Assembly (NCBI GenBank): GCA_910585505.1
Contig: CAJUFF010000025.1
Span: 1 to 24,629, forward strand
DNA from: an uncultured Ruminiclostridium sp.
GTDB taxonomy: Bacteria > Bacillota > Clostridia > Oscillospirales > Ruminococcaceae
Length of the DNA: 24,629 nucleotides
Direction: 5' to 3'
Position numbers and translations under genes: made by a program. How positions within the stretch are numbered: position 1 is the first letter of the stretch; every line of letters starts with the position of its first letter. Under the pieces are notes generated by a model. It saw only the letters and a list, made by a program, of their open reading frames with translations, was not told where the DNA came from and ran no database searches. Shown here one piece after another: positions 1-8,197 of the stretch.

Positions 1-422
1 TCCATGTCCCTTATTATACTGCTTCTTTCTAAAAAAGTAAATGCTGTTGCCCTGCATAGCACTTATGATTTTCAGTCAAAAGTGCTATGGCGAAAACTTC
101 TTTATGAGCACCCGTCTTTGCAGGGCTTCCCATCTTAAAAAACGGTCCGCCGGACTGTTTCTCAATCACCCATTTCGAAGGCGCTTAACAGACTGGCGCG
201 AAGCGCCAGTCTCAGACGCAAACGCTTTTCGGACTCCTTCCGAAATTTTGCTTAGCAAAAACGCTTATTGCCATTCGACGCGGGAAGTTTTGCCCTCCGC
301 GGGGGGCGACCAAAGGGACTTTGTACCTTTGGAAACCCTGCTTCCTTTTTGTATCACAAAAAGGAAGCGAAAAAAATTGATAGTTTTTTACAGCCCCTAT
401 AAAACGTCCTATGGGCGGCTGA
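1..422. other. Gene-free region made of consecutive short hairpins
   Basis: I see no credible gene here. The stretch is a series of tight hairpins: a 10-bp stem at 190-199/203-212 (AGACTGGCGC, loop GAA), a 6-bp stem near 248-262 (TTTTGC, loop TTA), a 7-bp stem at 310-316/326-332 (CCAAAGG) and a 12-bp stem at 341-352/356-367 (CTTCCTTTTTGT, loop ATC). A similar GAA-loop series lies at 19648-19710. It lies downstream of the minus-strand gerAC, so some hairpins could help end that transcript, but none has a clear following T-run in that direction. An open frame over 41-466 is low-complexity and is explained by the hairpins. Confidence 0.6.
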
Positions 423-1574
423 TTATTCGCTTAAAATCAGTTTGTCGATTTCTATATGGGAACTAAACTTGAACTTGGCGTTTTTCAGATACTCGCCGAA
501 ATTTTCCTCAACCTTTTTCCAAAGACCGTAATCGTAATGTCTTATCGTTTTTTCAAGCAAAAAGGGATCGGCTCCGTATTTAAAAACCGTCTGCTTCACG
601 GCGGACTCCATTCTTTTTATTACCGCGTCGCCGCAGAGTTTTTCCAACTCGTCGTTTTCATCCTCATACCTGCCTTTGGGAGTGGAAAGAAAACGGCCGC
701 CGGAACGAAGATCAACGGTAAGCACCAACTGATCGTTTTCAAATGAGGGCTTTATTTTTGTTTTAATATTCACAAGTCCGACCGATATTTTTTCGTCCCT
801 GTAGTCAACAGTCACGGTTCCCGTTTCGGTTTTGCAGCACAGTATCTGGAGACCCGACATCACTTCTATGTCAACATCGTCCACCGCTTTTCCCTCGTTT
901 ATCAGTACGCCTCCCGATATTTCAAGTGTCTTTCCGTCCTCGGAGGCGTCGCTTTGCCCGCTGTCAAGTAGTCTTAATCTTGGCAGCGCGGAGCTTTGTC
1001 TTACCGTCTGCAATGCCGTGAACAGCTCAAGAGCGTTGGGGAGAGCCACTATTCCGCTTTTTTCCGCGTTGGTGAGAAGGAATTTCAGCTTCTGTGTGGA
1101 AACAATACCCTCGCTGAATTTTACCTCCAACACCTTTTCCGCTTCCTCCTCCGCAACGGTCACCAACATATCCGGGTGACTCTGGAAGAAGCTTTTGGTG
1201 AAATCCATCACTTTTTCCACCGAATTCTCTGCCGCTTTTTTTCCTATTACGATAAACTGGGTAACTCCTAACATCATTTCGCGCCCGCAGCGGAAGGTTG
1301 CGTCCTCCAGCGCGGCATATACGTTATCCCCCTCGCCTTTTGAGGTCAAAACATTGGGCTGTGAGTTGTCGACAAGGGTTCTTCCGCCAATTCCGGTAGG
1401 ATTGTAGTACTGGAACATCACCTTGTATTTTTCATCTTCGTAATCTACGCCTATGGCAAGTATTATCGCCTTTTCGTTGAGCTCGGTGTGCGGTACGCAG
1501 CCTGACAGTGCGCTCAGAGAAAAAAGTGAAAACAGCAGAAGCGCCGATATTTTTCGGGAAACTTTCTTAAACAT
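423..1574 (-). CDS. gerAC: Ger(x)C family spore germination lipoprotein (GerAC)
   Basis: This is the lipoprotein subunit of a GerA-type germinant receptor, anchored on the outer face of the spore inner membrane. The 383-residue product starts with a lipoprotein signal: basic residues (FKKVSRK), a hydrophobic stretch and the lipobox LSGC, with Cys26 as the probable lipidated residue. The following segment NEKAIILAIGVDYEDEKY is typical of the Ger(x)C N-domain, and the length is normal for the family. The ATG overlaps the end of gerAB by 8 bases and has AAAGGAG about 9 bases upstream, so translational coupling is likely. It is the third and last gene of a minus-strand gerAA-gerAB-gerAC operon. 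The nutrient ligand cannot be read from sequence. Confidence 0.93.
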   Translation of the reverse strand: MFKKVSRKISALLLFSLFSLSALSGCVPHTELNEKAIILAIGVDYEDEKYKVMFQYYNPTGIGGRTLVDNSQPNVLTSKGEGDNVYAALEDATFRCGREMMLGVTQFIVIGKKAAENSVEKVMDFTKSFFQSHPDMLVTVAEEEAEKVLEVKFSEGIVSTQKLKFLLTNAEKSGIVALPNALELFTALQTVRQSSALPRLRLLDSGQSDASEDGKTLEISGGVLINEGKAVDDVDIEVMSGLQILCCKTETGTVTVDYRDEKISVGLVNIKTKIKPSFENDQLVLTVDLRSGGRFLSTPKGRYEDENDELEKLCGDAVIKRMESAVKQTVFKYGADPFLLEKTIRHYDYGLWKKVEENFGEYLKNAKFKFSSHIEIDKLILSE

Positions 1575-2670
1575 TCGCCTTAGCTCCTTTATTCTTTTTA
1601 TTTGAGCCGATTTTTGCCATTATCAGCGCAATCAGAGGGAAAAGCGCTCCGCAGGTAATCATGGGTATGCCGCAGGTGAGAATTGCGGTCACGGCTATAA
1701 CAAAGTCCGAGCTTCCGCCGAAGGCTACGGACGCAGCCGCCGTTATCACTATACACGCGAGGGCGGCTATAATTCCCGCTTTTTTTCCTATCAGACGATC
1801 GAAGGTCGTTCGTACGCATAGCATAGCCAGTGAAATTTTTACTATACACATCAGCGTCCACACCGCCACGTCGATACCGTCAAGCCTTTGAAACAGTACT
1901 ATATTGGAAAGTGCGGAAACGGTGAAAAAAGGAAAATTGGCGCTTCCCACAAATGGCCCCAGCAGCAATATTTCAAGCAGATACATAAGCTCCAAAATAA
2001 GCATTACGGCGGGTACATACCAGTATACCGTGCGCTGTGATTTTTCCGAAATATGCTCCGCAAGAACGGAAAAATAGATTATTTCCGAGTTGCTTCCTAT
2101 CTGTTCCGCCACTTCTCCCCAAAAGGTGTCTTTACGATCTATCAGGTTGGGGTAAAGCCATTTTGTGTTGAACATATCCCATGTGCTTATTGCAACCAGT
2201 ATCAAAAACCCCACGAACACGGCGGCAAAGATTACTCCGCTTCTTGCCGTTGCCTGTATTCCCTTCCATACCGCAAAGGCGCATGCGATAAGAGGCAGGA
2301 TTATAAGCAGATATTCGGGCGCCTGCCCGAATATGGTGCTGGACGCATAAAATTTCATTCGGCACATGGAGGATATGGAAGCGATCAGTACCGAAACCGT
2401 AAGCAGTATGGCATAGACCCAGCCCAAGACTTTGTTTTTATCTATAATTATACCTACGGCGCTTTTTCCCGGATATTTCGCCGAAAGGCAAATAAGGGGA
2501 ATATACTGTACGAACAGTATGGCGTAGGCGGTAAGGATAACGGTAAATCTTTGCATACCGTATTGGACGGTGGTCAGGGGAAAGTTCATAGCCTCGGAAA
2601 AAAGTCTCGAAGCCGCGAACAGTACCGCAAGCTGTAAATAGCTTATTTTTTTTATTGATGTTAACTGCAC
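1567..2670 (-). CDS. gerAB: GerAB/YndE-type germination permease
   Basis: This is the polytopic membrane subunit of the germinant receptor, from the amino acid-polyamine-organocation-like GerAB family, which binds the germinant within the membrane. The 367 residues form about ten hydrophobic helices with family-like features near the N-terminus (FSEAMNFPLTTVQYGMQ). The start is GTG at 2668-2670, supported by an AGGAG motif 8-9 bases upstream; no better ATG exists before the first helix. It is preceded by a 200-base gap from gerAA that is filled by a long palindromic repeat (2703-2857), and it overlaps gerAC. The assignment is firm at family level; the subtype name is by position. Confidence 0.92.
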   Translation of the reverse strand: MQLTSIKKISYLQLAVLFAASRLFSEAMNFPLTTVQYGMQRFTVILTAYAILFVQYIPLICLSAKYPGKSAVGIIIDKNKVLGWVYAILLTVSVLIASISSMCRMKFYASSTIFGQAPEYLLIILPLIACAFAVWKGIQATARSGVIFAAVFVGFLILVAISTWDMFNTKWLYPNLIDRKDTFWGEVAEQIGSNSEIIYFSVLAEHISEKSQRTVYWYVPAVMLILELMYLLEILLLGPFVGSANFPFFTVSALSNIVLFQRLDGIDVAVWTLMCIVKISLAMLCVRTTFDRLIGKKAGIIAALACIVITAAASVAFGGSSDFVIAVTAILTCGIPMITCGALFPLIALIMAKIGSNKKNKGAKANV

Positions 2671-2702
2671 CTGTTGGTCTCCTGTTTTAATATTGTGTTA
2701 GG

Positions 2703-2857
2703 GCTTGTATTCATAGGATTTGCGCGTGGATTTTCGAGCAAATTTTGACGAGGACAACGGAAAGCCGAAGGAATACTTGACGTATTTCAAGGCTTTACAA
2801 CGCGGTCATTGGCAATATTTGCCGAAAAGACGCGTGCTATATCCCATGAATACAAGC
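2703..2857 (+). repeat. Long imperfect palindrome, core family 2, copy R1
   Basis: The outer arms GCTTGTATTCATAGGA (2703-2718) and TCCCATGAATACAAGC (2842-2857) pair with a single mismatch. Inside are TTTGCGCG.GGATTTTCGAGCAAA on the left and TTTGCCGAAAAGACGCGTGC on the right, which also pair imperfectly. The centre holds GACGAGGA, then GAAAGCCGAAGGAATA, then TATTTCAAGG. The same centre appears inverted at 11117-11172 between different arms. The element fills the gerAA-gerAB gap, so a polycistronic gerA mRNA would carry it as a large hairpin. Confidence 0.85.
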
Positions 2858-2869
2858 TATTATTTCGGG

Positions 2870-4357
2870 TCAGCTCATACGGTTTTCTTCGTTCATTTCT
2901 CCCACGTTTACTCCCGCAAGATCCTGAACCCGATAATCCTTTTCCGACATTTTACGCCAGCCTCTTCTTATAATAAAGTCGCGGAGCGCTTTGGGAGAGA
3001 ACGGAGAAAGAGGAGCGGTGTGAGGCACTCCGTAGTTTTCCTGTGAGCAAAGCTTTATGGCGATCATGGCCGACAATATCGTTATTCCGAAAAGTCCCCA
3101 GATTCCTCCCACTATTATATAAGCGAAGCGAAGCACCGCTATGCTGTCGTACAGGTCGGGCACCACAAAGCTCGTTATGGCCGACATAGCCACCATAAGC
3201 ACCATGGGCGCTCCCACCAATCCTGCGGATACCACGATATCGCCTATTACAAGGCCTCCCACTATAGAAACGGCGTGGCCTATATTTGTCGGTATACGAA
3301 GTCCCGCTTCTCTCATTATCTCATAAAAGACGTGAATCAGAAGGCATTCGGGCAGCAGTGGGTACGGCGTGTCCTGAATACTTGTGGCCAGATTAAGCAG
3401 CAGCGCTTCGGGAAAAAGCTCCGGGTTAAAGTTAGCCAGCGCCACGTAAAAGCCCGATACCACCGTTGCAAATATTATCGCCATATATCTTATAATACGG
3501 ATAAAGGCGGCGAATATGGGTCTTCCCGTATAGTCATCTATCACCGAAAAATTTTCCATAAACAGCTTCGGCACGAAGAGGGCGAAGGGCGTGCCGTCAA
3601 TAAGCACTCCCACCTTGCCCTCGTGAAGCTTTGCGGTGAGCACATCGGGACGTTCGGTAGCGCCTACCTCTGAGAAAAGCTGACTTCCGGGGTTTTCCAG
3701 AAACGGCTGAACAAATCCGCCTTCAAGGATTGTGTTCAAAGGAATCTGTTTAAGCCTTTTTTCCACTTCCTTAACTAATTTTTTGTCCGCTACGTTTTTA
3801 ATATAGCAAAGGCATACGTCGGTATTGGACATATCTCCCAAGGTCATCATTTTAAACACCAGATCGGTGTTTTTCATTCTCCTTCGCACAAGGGAAACAT
3901 TTGTTCTTACAACCTCCACAAAGCCGTCCCGGCTGCTTCTCACGTTGCTGTGGGTGGATGGAGGCTCCACTGAGCGTGAGGCGTAGCCCTGCACGCCGAC
4001 GGTTATTGCGTGATCCAGTCCGTCAACCAAAATCGCCACGAATCCGGACATAATGTTTTCGCATATGTCGGAGTAGGTATCCGCCTGTTTTTGTTCTCCC
4101 GCTATGATAAGTCCGTCCTCAATGGTACGGACAAAGCTTTCAAAGGGCATTTCGGCGGTAAGTGTATTCAAAGGCTGAAAAATCAGCTCCGCCATTGTGT
4201 CGGTACTGGTCATGCCCTCGCAGAACACAATACAAATTCTGTGACCGCCGATTTTGGCGTATTTTATCGTCAGGTCGCTGCTGTTGGACATAACGGTTCG
4301 GAGATTTATTATATTTTCATCAAGAGATGGGGTTATGTTTTGTTGTTTCAGCTCCAT
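2870..4357 (-). CDS. gerAA: GerA-family spore germination protein (GerAA)
   Basis: This is the large receptor subunit (PF03323 type), which oligomerises into an ion channel in the spore inner membrane. The chosen start is the ATG at 4355-4357, giving 495 residues (MELKQQN...), because GAAAGGA lies about 8 bases upstream. A longer frame opening at a TTG at 4438 adds 27 residues with no good ribosome site. The N-terminal half is soluble and family-like (LILDGLDHAITVGVQGY region and SNVRSSRDGFVEVVRTN). The C-terminal half carries about five to six membrane helices with FVALANFNPEL-like and PTNIGHAVSIVGGLVIG segments. It is the first gene of the gerA operon, divergent from gatC. Spore-specific transcription is expected, but I could not find a convincing sigma-G promoter. 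Confidence 0.94.
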   Translation of the reverse strand: MELKQQNITPSLDENIINLRTVMSNSSDLTIKYAKIGGHRICIVFCEGMTSTDTMAELIFQPLNTLTAEMPFESFVRTIEDGLIIAGEQKQADTYSDICENIMSGFVAILVDGLDHAITVGVQGYASRSVEPPSTHSNVRSSRDGFVEVVRTNVSLVRRRMKNTDLVFKMMTLGDMSNTDVCLCYIKNVADKKLVKEVEKRLKQIPLNTILEGGFVQPFLENPGSQLFSEVGATERPDVLTAKLHEGKVGVLIDGTPFALFVPKLFMENFSVIDDYTGRPIFAAFIRIIRYMAIIFATVVSGFYVALANFNPELFPEALLLNLATSIQDTPYPLLPECLLIHVFYEIMREAGLRIPTNIGHAVSIVGGLVIGDIVVSAGLVGAPMVLMVAMSAITSFVVPDLYDSIAVLRFAYIIVGGIWGLFGITILSAMIAIKLCSQENYGVPHTAPLSPFSPKALRDFIIRRGWRKMSEKDYRVQDLAGVNVGEMNEENRMS

Positions 4358-4475
4358 TTCAAAAATCCTTTCGGTTTTTCTTTTGCTTATTTTATCCTGA
4401 GACCGTGATTTAATACGCCGAGACGAAAAAAGTAACAAAAAAATGCCAAAAACCCGAAAGAAAAATCAAAACCTA

Positions 4476-4504
4476 TTGCAAAACCATTGTTTTTATGGTA
4501 CAAT
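4476..4504 (+). promoter_or_regulatory. Sigma-A promoter for gatCAB
   Basis: TTGCAA at 4476-4481 and TACAAT at 4499-4504 are separated by exactly 17 bases. Transcription would start near 4511, giving a leader of about 185 bases that contains the long hairpin at 4556-4683 before gatC. Confidence 0.8.
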
Positions 4505-4555
4505 AAACCGTATATATTAGGCACGTCGTATATTTCGGCGGTATTGATTGTTTTA

Positions 4556-4683
4556 AGAACCTGTCTTCACAAGATTTGCGCGTGGATTTTCGAGCAAATT
4601 TTGACGAGGACAAGGCTTGTCAAAGCGGTCATCGGCGAAATTTGCCGAAAAGACGCGTGCTGCATCTTGTGAAGACAGGTTCT
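4556..4683 (+). repeat. Long palindrome, core family 2, copy R2 (shortened core)
   Basis: The outer arms are a perfect 19-bp inverted repeat, AGAACCTGTCTTCACAAGA (4556-4574) and its complement (4665-4683). The inner TTTGCGCGTGGATTTTCGAG and TTTGCCGAAAAGACGCGTGC are nearly identical to copy R1 at 2703-2857, but the outermost arms are unrelated to R1. About 30 bases of the R1 core (the GAAAGCCGAAGG...TATTTC part) are absent. The right arm ends one base before the gatC Shine-Dalgarno AAGGAGG (4684-4690), so in mRNA the hairpin would directly abut the ribosome site. Confidence 0.85.
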
Positions 4684-4696
4684 AAGGAGGTCTTAA

Positions 4697-4990
4697 ATGG
4701 CAAAGATAGACAAAGCTGCACTTGATCATATCGCGGAGCTTTCAAAGCTTTCTTTTACCGATGAAGAAACGGAAAAAATGATCGATCAGATGAGCAATAT
4801 AATAACCTTTATGGATACCATAAGAGAAATAGATATACAGTACGACGACGCCAAGGATAACAACCAGATTTCCTATGCCCGGCTCAGAGAGGATAAGGCA
4901 GGAGAGTCGTTTCCCACAGAAAAGCTGCTGCAAAACGCTCATACGGGCGGGGACGGCGACTGTTATGTACTGCCAAAAATGATGGAGTAA
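4697..4990 (+). CDS. gatC: Asp/Glu-tRNA amidotransferase subunit C
   Basis: GatC is the 97-residue belt-like subunit that holds GatA and GatB together in the GatCAB amidotransferase, which converts Glu-tRNA(Gln) and/or Asp-tRNA(Asn) to the amide forms in the cytoplasm. The sequence has the usual N-terminal IAELSKLSFTDEETEKM helix, followed by the QMSNIITFMDTIREID segment and an acidic C-terminal tail. AAGGAGG (4684-4690) six bases before the ATG fixes the start. It is the first gene of gatC-gatA-gatB behind the promoter at 4476-4504, with a large hairpin in its leader. Confidence 0.95.
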   Translation: MAKIDKAALDHIAELSKLSFTDEETEKMIDQMSNIITFMDTIREIDIQYDDAKDNNQISYARLREDKAGESFPTEKLLQNAHTGGDGDCYVLPKMME

Positions 4991-5026
4991 TAACGAAAAA
5001 TCTTTATCAGAGAGGAACAAGCTTTT

Positions 5027-6457
5027 ATGGATATGAAAAAAACCACTCTTTCCGCGCTGCGAAAGTCTCTGGACGAAAAACAGATAAGTGCGCAAGAGCT
5101 TTGCGGGGAATGTTACAGGGCAATAGAAAGCGGCGAGGAAAGCATAGGAGCCTTTATCACACTTACGAAAGAAGAGGCGGAGAAAGCGGCGGAGAAGGCG
5201 CAGACCCGAATTGACAGCGGCGAATCGGATTTTCTGACCGGTATTCCCTTGGCAATAAAGGATAATATCTGTACCGACGGAATAAAGACGACCTGCGCTT
5301 CAAAGATGTTGGAGAATTTCATCCCCCCTTACGACGCCACGGTTATAGAAAAGCTTAAGGGACAGGACTATGTTTTAATCGGAAAGACCAATATGGATGA
5401 GTTTGCAATGGGAGGCGCAACGCAGACCTCTTATTTTAAGCGCAGTCATAATCCCGTTGATACGAGCCGGGTTCCCGGGGGTTCTTCGGGAGGCTCTGCG
5501 GCGGCAGTGGCGGCGGGCTTTGTTCCCGCGTCTTTAGGTTCCGATACTGGAGGCTCCATAAGACAGCCCGCGAGCTTTTGCGGCGTAGCAGGTCTTAAGC
5601 CCACCTACGGACGGGTGAGCCGCTACGGGCTTGTCGCTTTCGGAAGCTCTCTCGATCAGATAGGGCCTTTAGCCAATACTGCGGCGGACTGCGGTGCGCT
5701 GCTGAACGTTATAGCGGGGGGCGACGAAAGGGACGCGACTTCGGCGAAGCTGCCCAAAGAGGATTTTACAGGAAAAATAGGGCAGTTGATAAACGGCATG
5801 AAAATTGCTCTTCCCAAGGAATTTTACGGCGAAGCCACAGACGCGGAGGTAAAGGAAGCCGTTATGAAAGCCGCTAAAGAGCTTGAGGCTCTGGGAGCGG
5901 TTTTGGTTAGCTGTGAAATGCCTTCTTTAAAGTACGGTATGCCCGCTTATTATCTTATAGCCTGCGCGGAGGCGGCGTCCAATCTGTCGCGGTTTGACGG
6001 AATAAAGTACGGTCTTCGCGGAGAAGGAAAGAGCTATGGTGAAATGATTCTCGACAGCAGAAACCGGGGCTTCGGAGAAGAGGTAAAAAGACGTATACTT
6101 TTAGGAAATTACGCGCTTTCCAGCGGGTATTTCGACGCTTATTACAGAAAGGCCTGCGCTTTGAGACAGAGGATAAAGGCGGAGTATGAAGCGATATTTG
6201 AACTGGCGGACGTTATACTGACGCCTACCGCACCCACCGTGGCGTTTAAGATAGGCTCCGACGATAACGATCCCGTTAAGATGTATACTGCGGATATGCT
6301 GACTGTTCCCGTTAATATAGCGGGACTTCCCGCGATCTCGGTTCCCTGCGGAAGAAACGGGGATAATATGCCTATTGGTATGAGCATTGTGGGGAGACGG
6401 TTTGATGAAAGCACTTTGATTCAGATGGCGGACGCTTATGAAAAAGAGCACAATTAG
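5027..6457 (+). CDS. gatA: Asp/Glu-tRNA amidotransferase subunit A
   Basis: GatA is the glutaminase subunit: it releases ammonia from glutamine and feeds it to GatB. The amidase signature is intact. The Ser-cis-Ser-Lys catalytic set is readable as K78 (IPLAIKDN), S153 (PGGSSGGS) and S177 (GSDTGGSIRQP), aligning with K79/S154/S178 of the characterised Staphylococcus enzyme. The 476-residue length is typical. The ATG at 5027 has AGAGG about 11 bases upstream; a second ATG two codons later is possible but farther from the site. It follows gatC by 36 bases. It is separated from gatB by 263 bases containing degraded repeat sequence, which is longer than usual within this operon. Confidence 0.97.
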   Translation: MDMKKTTLSALRKSLDEKQISAQELCGECYRAIESGEESIGAFITLTKEEAEKAAEKAQTRIDSGESDFLTGIPLAIKDNICTDGIKTTCASKMLENFIPPYDATVIEKLKGQDYVLIGKTNMDEFAMGGATQTSYFKRSHNPVDTSRVPGGSSGGSAAAVAAGFVPASLGSDTGGSIRQPASFCGVAGLKPTYGRVSRYGLVAFGSSLDQIGPLANTAADCGALLNVIAGGDERDATSAKLPKEDFTGKIGQLINGMKIALPKEFYGEATDAEVKEAVMKAAKELEALGAVLVSCEMPSLKYGMPAYYLIACAEAASNLSRFDGIKYGLRGEGKSYGEMILDSRNRGFGEEVKRRILLGNYALSSGYFDAYYRKACALRQRIKAEYEAIFELADVILTPTAPTVAFKIGSDDNDPVKMYTADMLTVPVNIAGLPAISVPCGRNGDNMPIGMSIVGRRFDESTLIQMADAYEKEHN

Positions 6458-6473
6458 AATCCTTATTTATAAA

Positions 6474-6635
6474 ATTTGCCGAAAAATGCGTGGCGATTTC
6501 AAGGAAAAAAGCAGTGAAATACGGTAATATTTCATAATTATACCAAAGGGATAATTATTGGCGTTCTTTGAAGCGAAAAACGCCCGCAGGCAGTGGGAAT
6601 TGTGCAAGCTGCGACTTTTCGGACAGCAATAATAT
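6474..6635 (+). repeat. Degraded relative of the family 2 palindrome (R5)
   Basis: AATTTGCCGAAAAATGCGTGG near 6474 resembles the R1/R2 inner arm TTTGCCGAAAAGACGCGTGC, and GCGACTTTTCGGACAGCAA near 6611-6629 is its imperfect inverted partner. ATTTCAAGG close to the left end also recalls the family core. The middle is not conserved. I read it as an old, decayed copy in the gatA-gatB gap. Confidence 0.4.
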
Positions 6636-6643
6636 TTTAATAA

Positions 6644-6681
6644 TTGCAATTCAATCTATTTGTTTATAGATTGAATTGCAA
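6644..6681 (+). repeat. Perfect 16-bp hairpin of the ACTAAT/ATTAGT family (single-stem form)
   Basis: TTGCAATTCAATCTAT (6644-6659) and its exact complement (6666-6681) enclose a six-base loop. The flanking GGTATTA at the right resembles the AGTATTA end of family 1. The right arm plus one base is repeated exactly at 13032-13048, where it sits opposite an unrelated left arm. It lies 40 bases before gatB. Confidence 0.75.
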
Positions 6682-6720
6682 ATGGTATTAAACAGCATTT
6701 CTTTCTAAGGAAGGTAAAAT

Positions 6721-8151
6721 ATGAAACTGTACCCAACAATAGGCCTTGAAATACATGCGGAGCTTTTGACCGAGTCAAAGGTTTTCTGCACTTGCTCCGC
6801 AGAATTCGGAGGAGATCCCAACTCCCGCTGCTGTCCCGTGTGCAGCGGACTGCCGGGCACTCTTCCCGTACTGAATCAAAAGGCGGTGGAATATATAATT
6901 AAAGCGGGATATGTAATGAACTGCGATATAAGCCGCTTTACAAAGTGGGACAGAAAGAACTACTTTTATCCCGATCTGCCCAAAGCCTATCAGATCAGTC
7001 AAATGCCCCGCCCCGTATGTCTTAACGGATATGTGGACATAGTGTCCGACGGGGAGGAAAAAAGGATCAGGATAAACCGCATACACTTGGAAGAGGACGC
7101 AGGAAAGCTTATTCACGATGAGCGTACAAAGCAGACTCTCGCGGACTATAATCGGTGCGGCATTCCGCTTATCGAGATAGTGACCGAGCCGGATTTTCAC
7201 TCCGCCGCCGACGTGACCGCCTTTGTGGAAAAGATTCGTCTTTTGCTCCAATACGCGGGAGTATGCGACGGAAGAATGGAACAGGGCAGCCTTCGATGCG
7301 ACGTAAACATTTCTCTTGCCGAAAAGGGCGCCAAGGAACTGGGTACAAGAGCGGAGATAAAGAATCTGAACTCCGTAAGGGCGATAGGAAGAGCGATAGA
7401 GTATGAAATTTACCGCCAGAGCGAGTTAATCGAAAGCGGAGCTAAGGTTATACAGGAAACAAGGCGTTTTGTTGACGGAAGCGGCGAGACCGTGACCATG
7501 CGCTCCAAGGAGGATGCGCAGGACTACCGCTACTTCCCCGACCCCGATATCCCTCCCATTATTTTTACAGAGGAGGAAATCCGGGGAATAAAAAGCTCCG
7601 TTCCGGAAATGCCCGAATCCCGAAAGACACGCTATGTTAAAGAATACGGGATTGCGGAAAAGGACGCGGATTCCATAATAAACAATAAGCTTGTCTGCTT
7701 CTTCTTTGAGGAAGCGATAAAGGCATATAACAGCCCGAAAAGCATGGCCGCGTTCATACTTGTGGAGCTTATGAGAAGAATAAATTTAGGCGAAGCGGAT
7801 ATGAATAACCTGCCTTTTGAAGCTAAGGATTTTGCCCGTCTTGTGGAGATAATGGACGGGAATAAGATAAACAGAAGCCATGGGAAAAACGTGCTCCGTT
7901 CAATGCTTGAGAGCGGGAAAAAGGCCGATGAGGTGTGCGACGAAGAGGGTCTCTGGATAAAGGAGGATCTGGGTCAGGCGGAGGAAGTTATCGATAAAAT
8001 ACTTGCGGATAATCCCAAAGCGGTGGAGCAGTACAGAAACGGAGAGCAGAAGGTGTTCGGGTTTCTTATGGGTCAGGCGAATAAGCAGCTTAAGGGAGCG
8101 GCTTCGCCAAATGCCATAAAGGAAATTCTGGAAGGGAAGCTTCAAAATTGA
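6721..8151 (+). CDS. gatB: Asp/Glu-tRNA amidotransferase subunit B
   Basis: GatB binds the mischarged tRNA and phosphorylates and amidates its Asp or Glu side chain using ammonia from GatA. Family motifs are all present: LEIHAELLTESKVFC near residues 9-23, a Cys cluster CTC...CCPVC (C23, C25, C38, C41) that binds zinc in related enzymes, HLEEDAGKLIHDE, and DYNRCGIPLIEIVTEPD. The C-terminal part is the helical YqeY-like tail that grips tRNA, ending in GQANKQLKGAASPNAIKEIL. The length of 476 residues is normal. The ATG is preceded by AAGGAAGG. It is the third gene of gatCAB. Confidence 0.97.
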   Translation: MKLYPTIGLEIHAELLTESKVFCTCSAEFGGDPNSRCCPVCSGLPGTLPVLNQKAVEYIIKAGYVMNCDISRFTKWDRKNYFYPDLPKAYQISQMPRPVCLNGYVDIVSDGEEKRIRINRIHLEEDAGKLIHDERTKQTLADYNRCGIPLIEIVTEPDFHSAADVTAFVEKIRLLLQYAGVCDGRMEQGSLRCDVNISLAEKGAKELGTRAEIKNLNSVRAIGRAIEYEIYRQSELIESGAKVIQETRRFVDGSGETVTMRSKEDAQDYRYFPDPDIPPIIFTEEEIRGIKSSVPEMPESRKTRYVKEYGIAEKDADSIINNKLVCFFFEEAIKAYNSPKSMAAFILVELMRRINLGEADMNNLPFEAKDFARLVEIMDGNKINRSHGKNVLRSMLESGKKADEVCDEEGLWIKEDLGQAEEVIDKILADNPKAVEQYRNGEQKVFGFLMGQANKQLKGAASPNAIKEILEGKLQN

Positions 8152-8197
8152 TCTCTTTTTACCGTAAAACAGTAAAATTATTTATATTGAGGTGTAT

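Noticed and set aside
41..466. 141-codon plus-strand frame
   Set aside because: It runs through a chain of short hairpins and into the end of gerAC on the other strand, has no ribosome site, and its product looks like translated repeat sequence.
2053..2637. 194-codon plus-strand frame
   Set aside because: It is antisense to gerAB, which has clear family features, overlap with gerAC and a good ribosome site.
4358..4420. Sigma-G type promoter for the gerA operon
   Set aside because: GTATT and GATAAAATA occur at roughly suitable spacing on the minus strand, but the match to the sigma-G consensus is too weak to call.
4358..4438. TTG start giving GerAA 27 more residues
   Set aside because: The ATG at 4357 has a good GAAAGGA site; the extra residues are basic and unlike the family.
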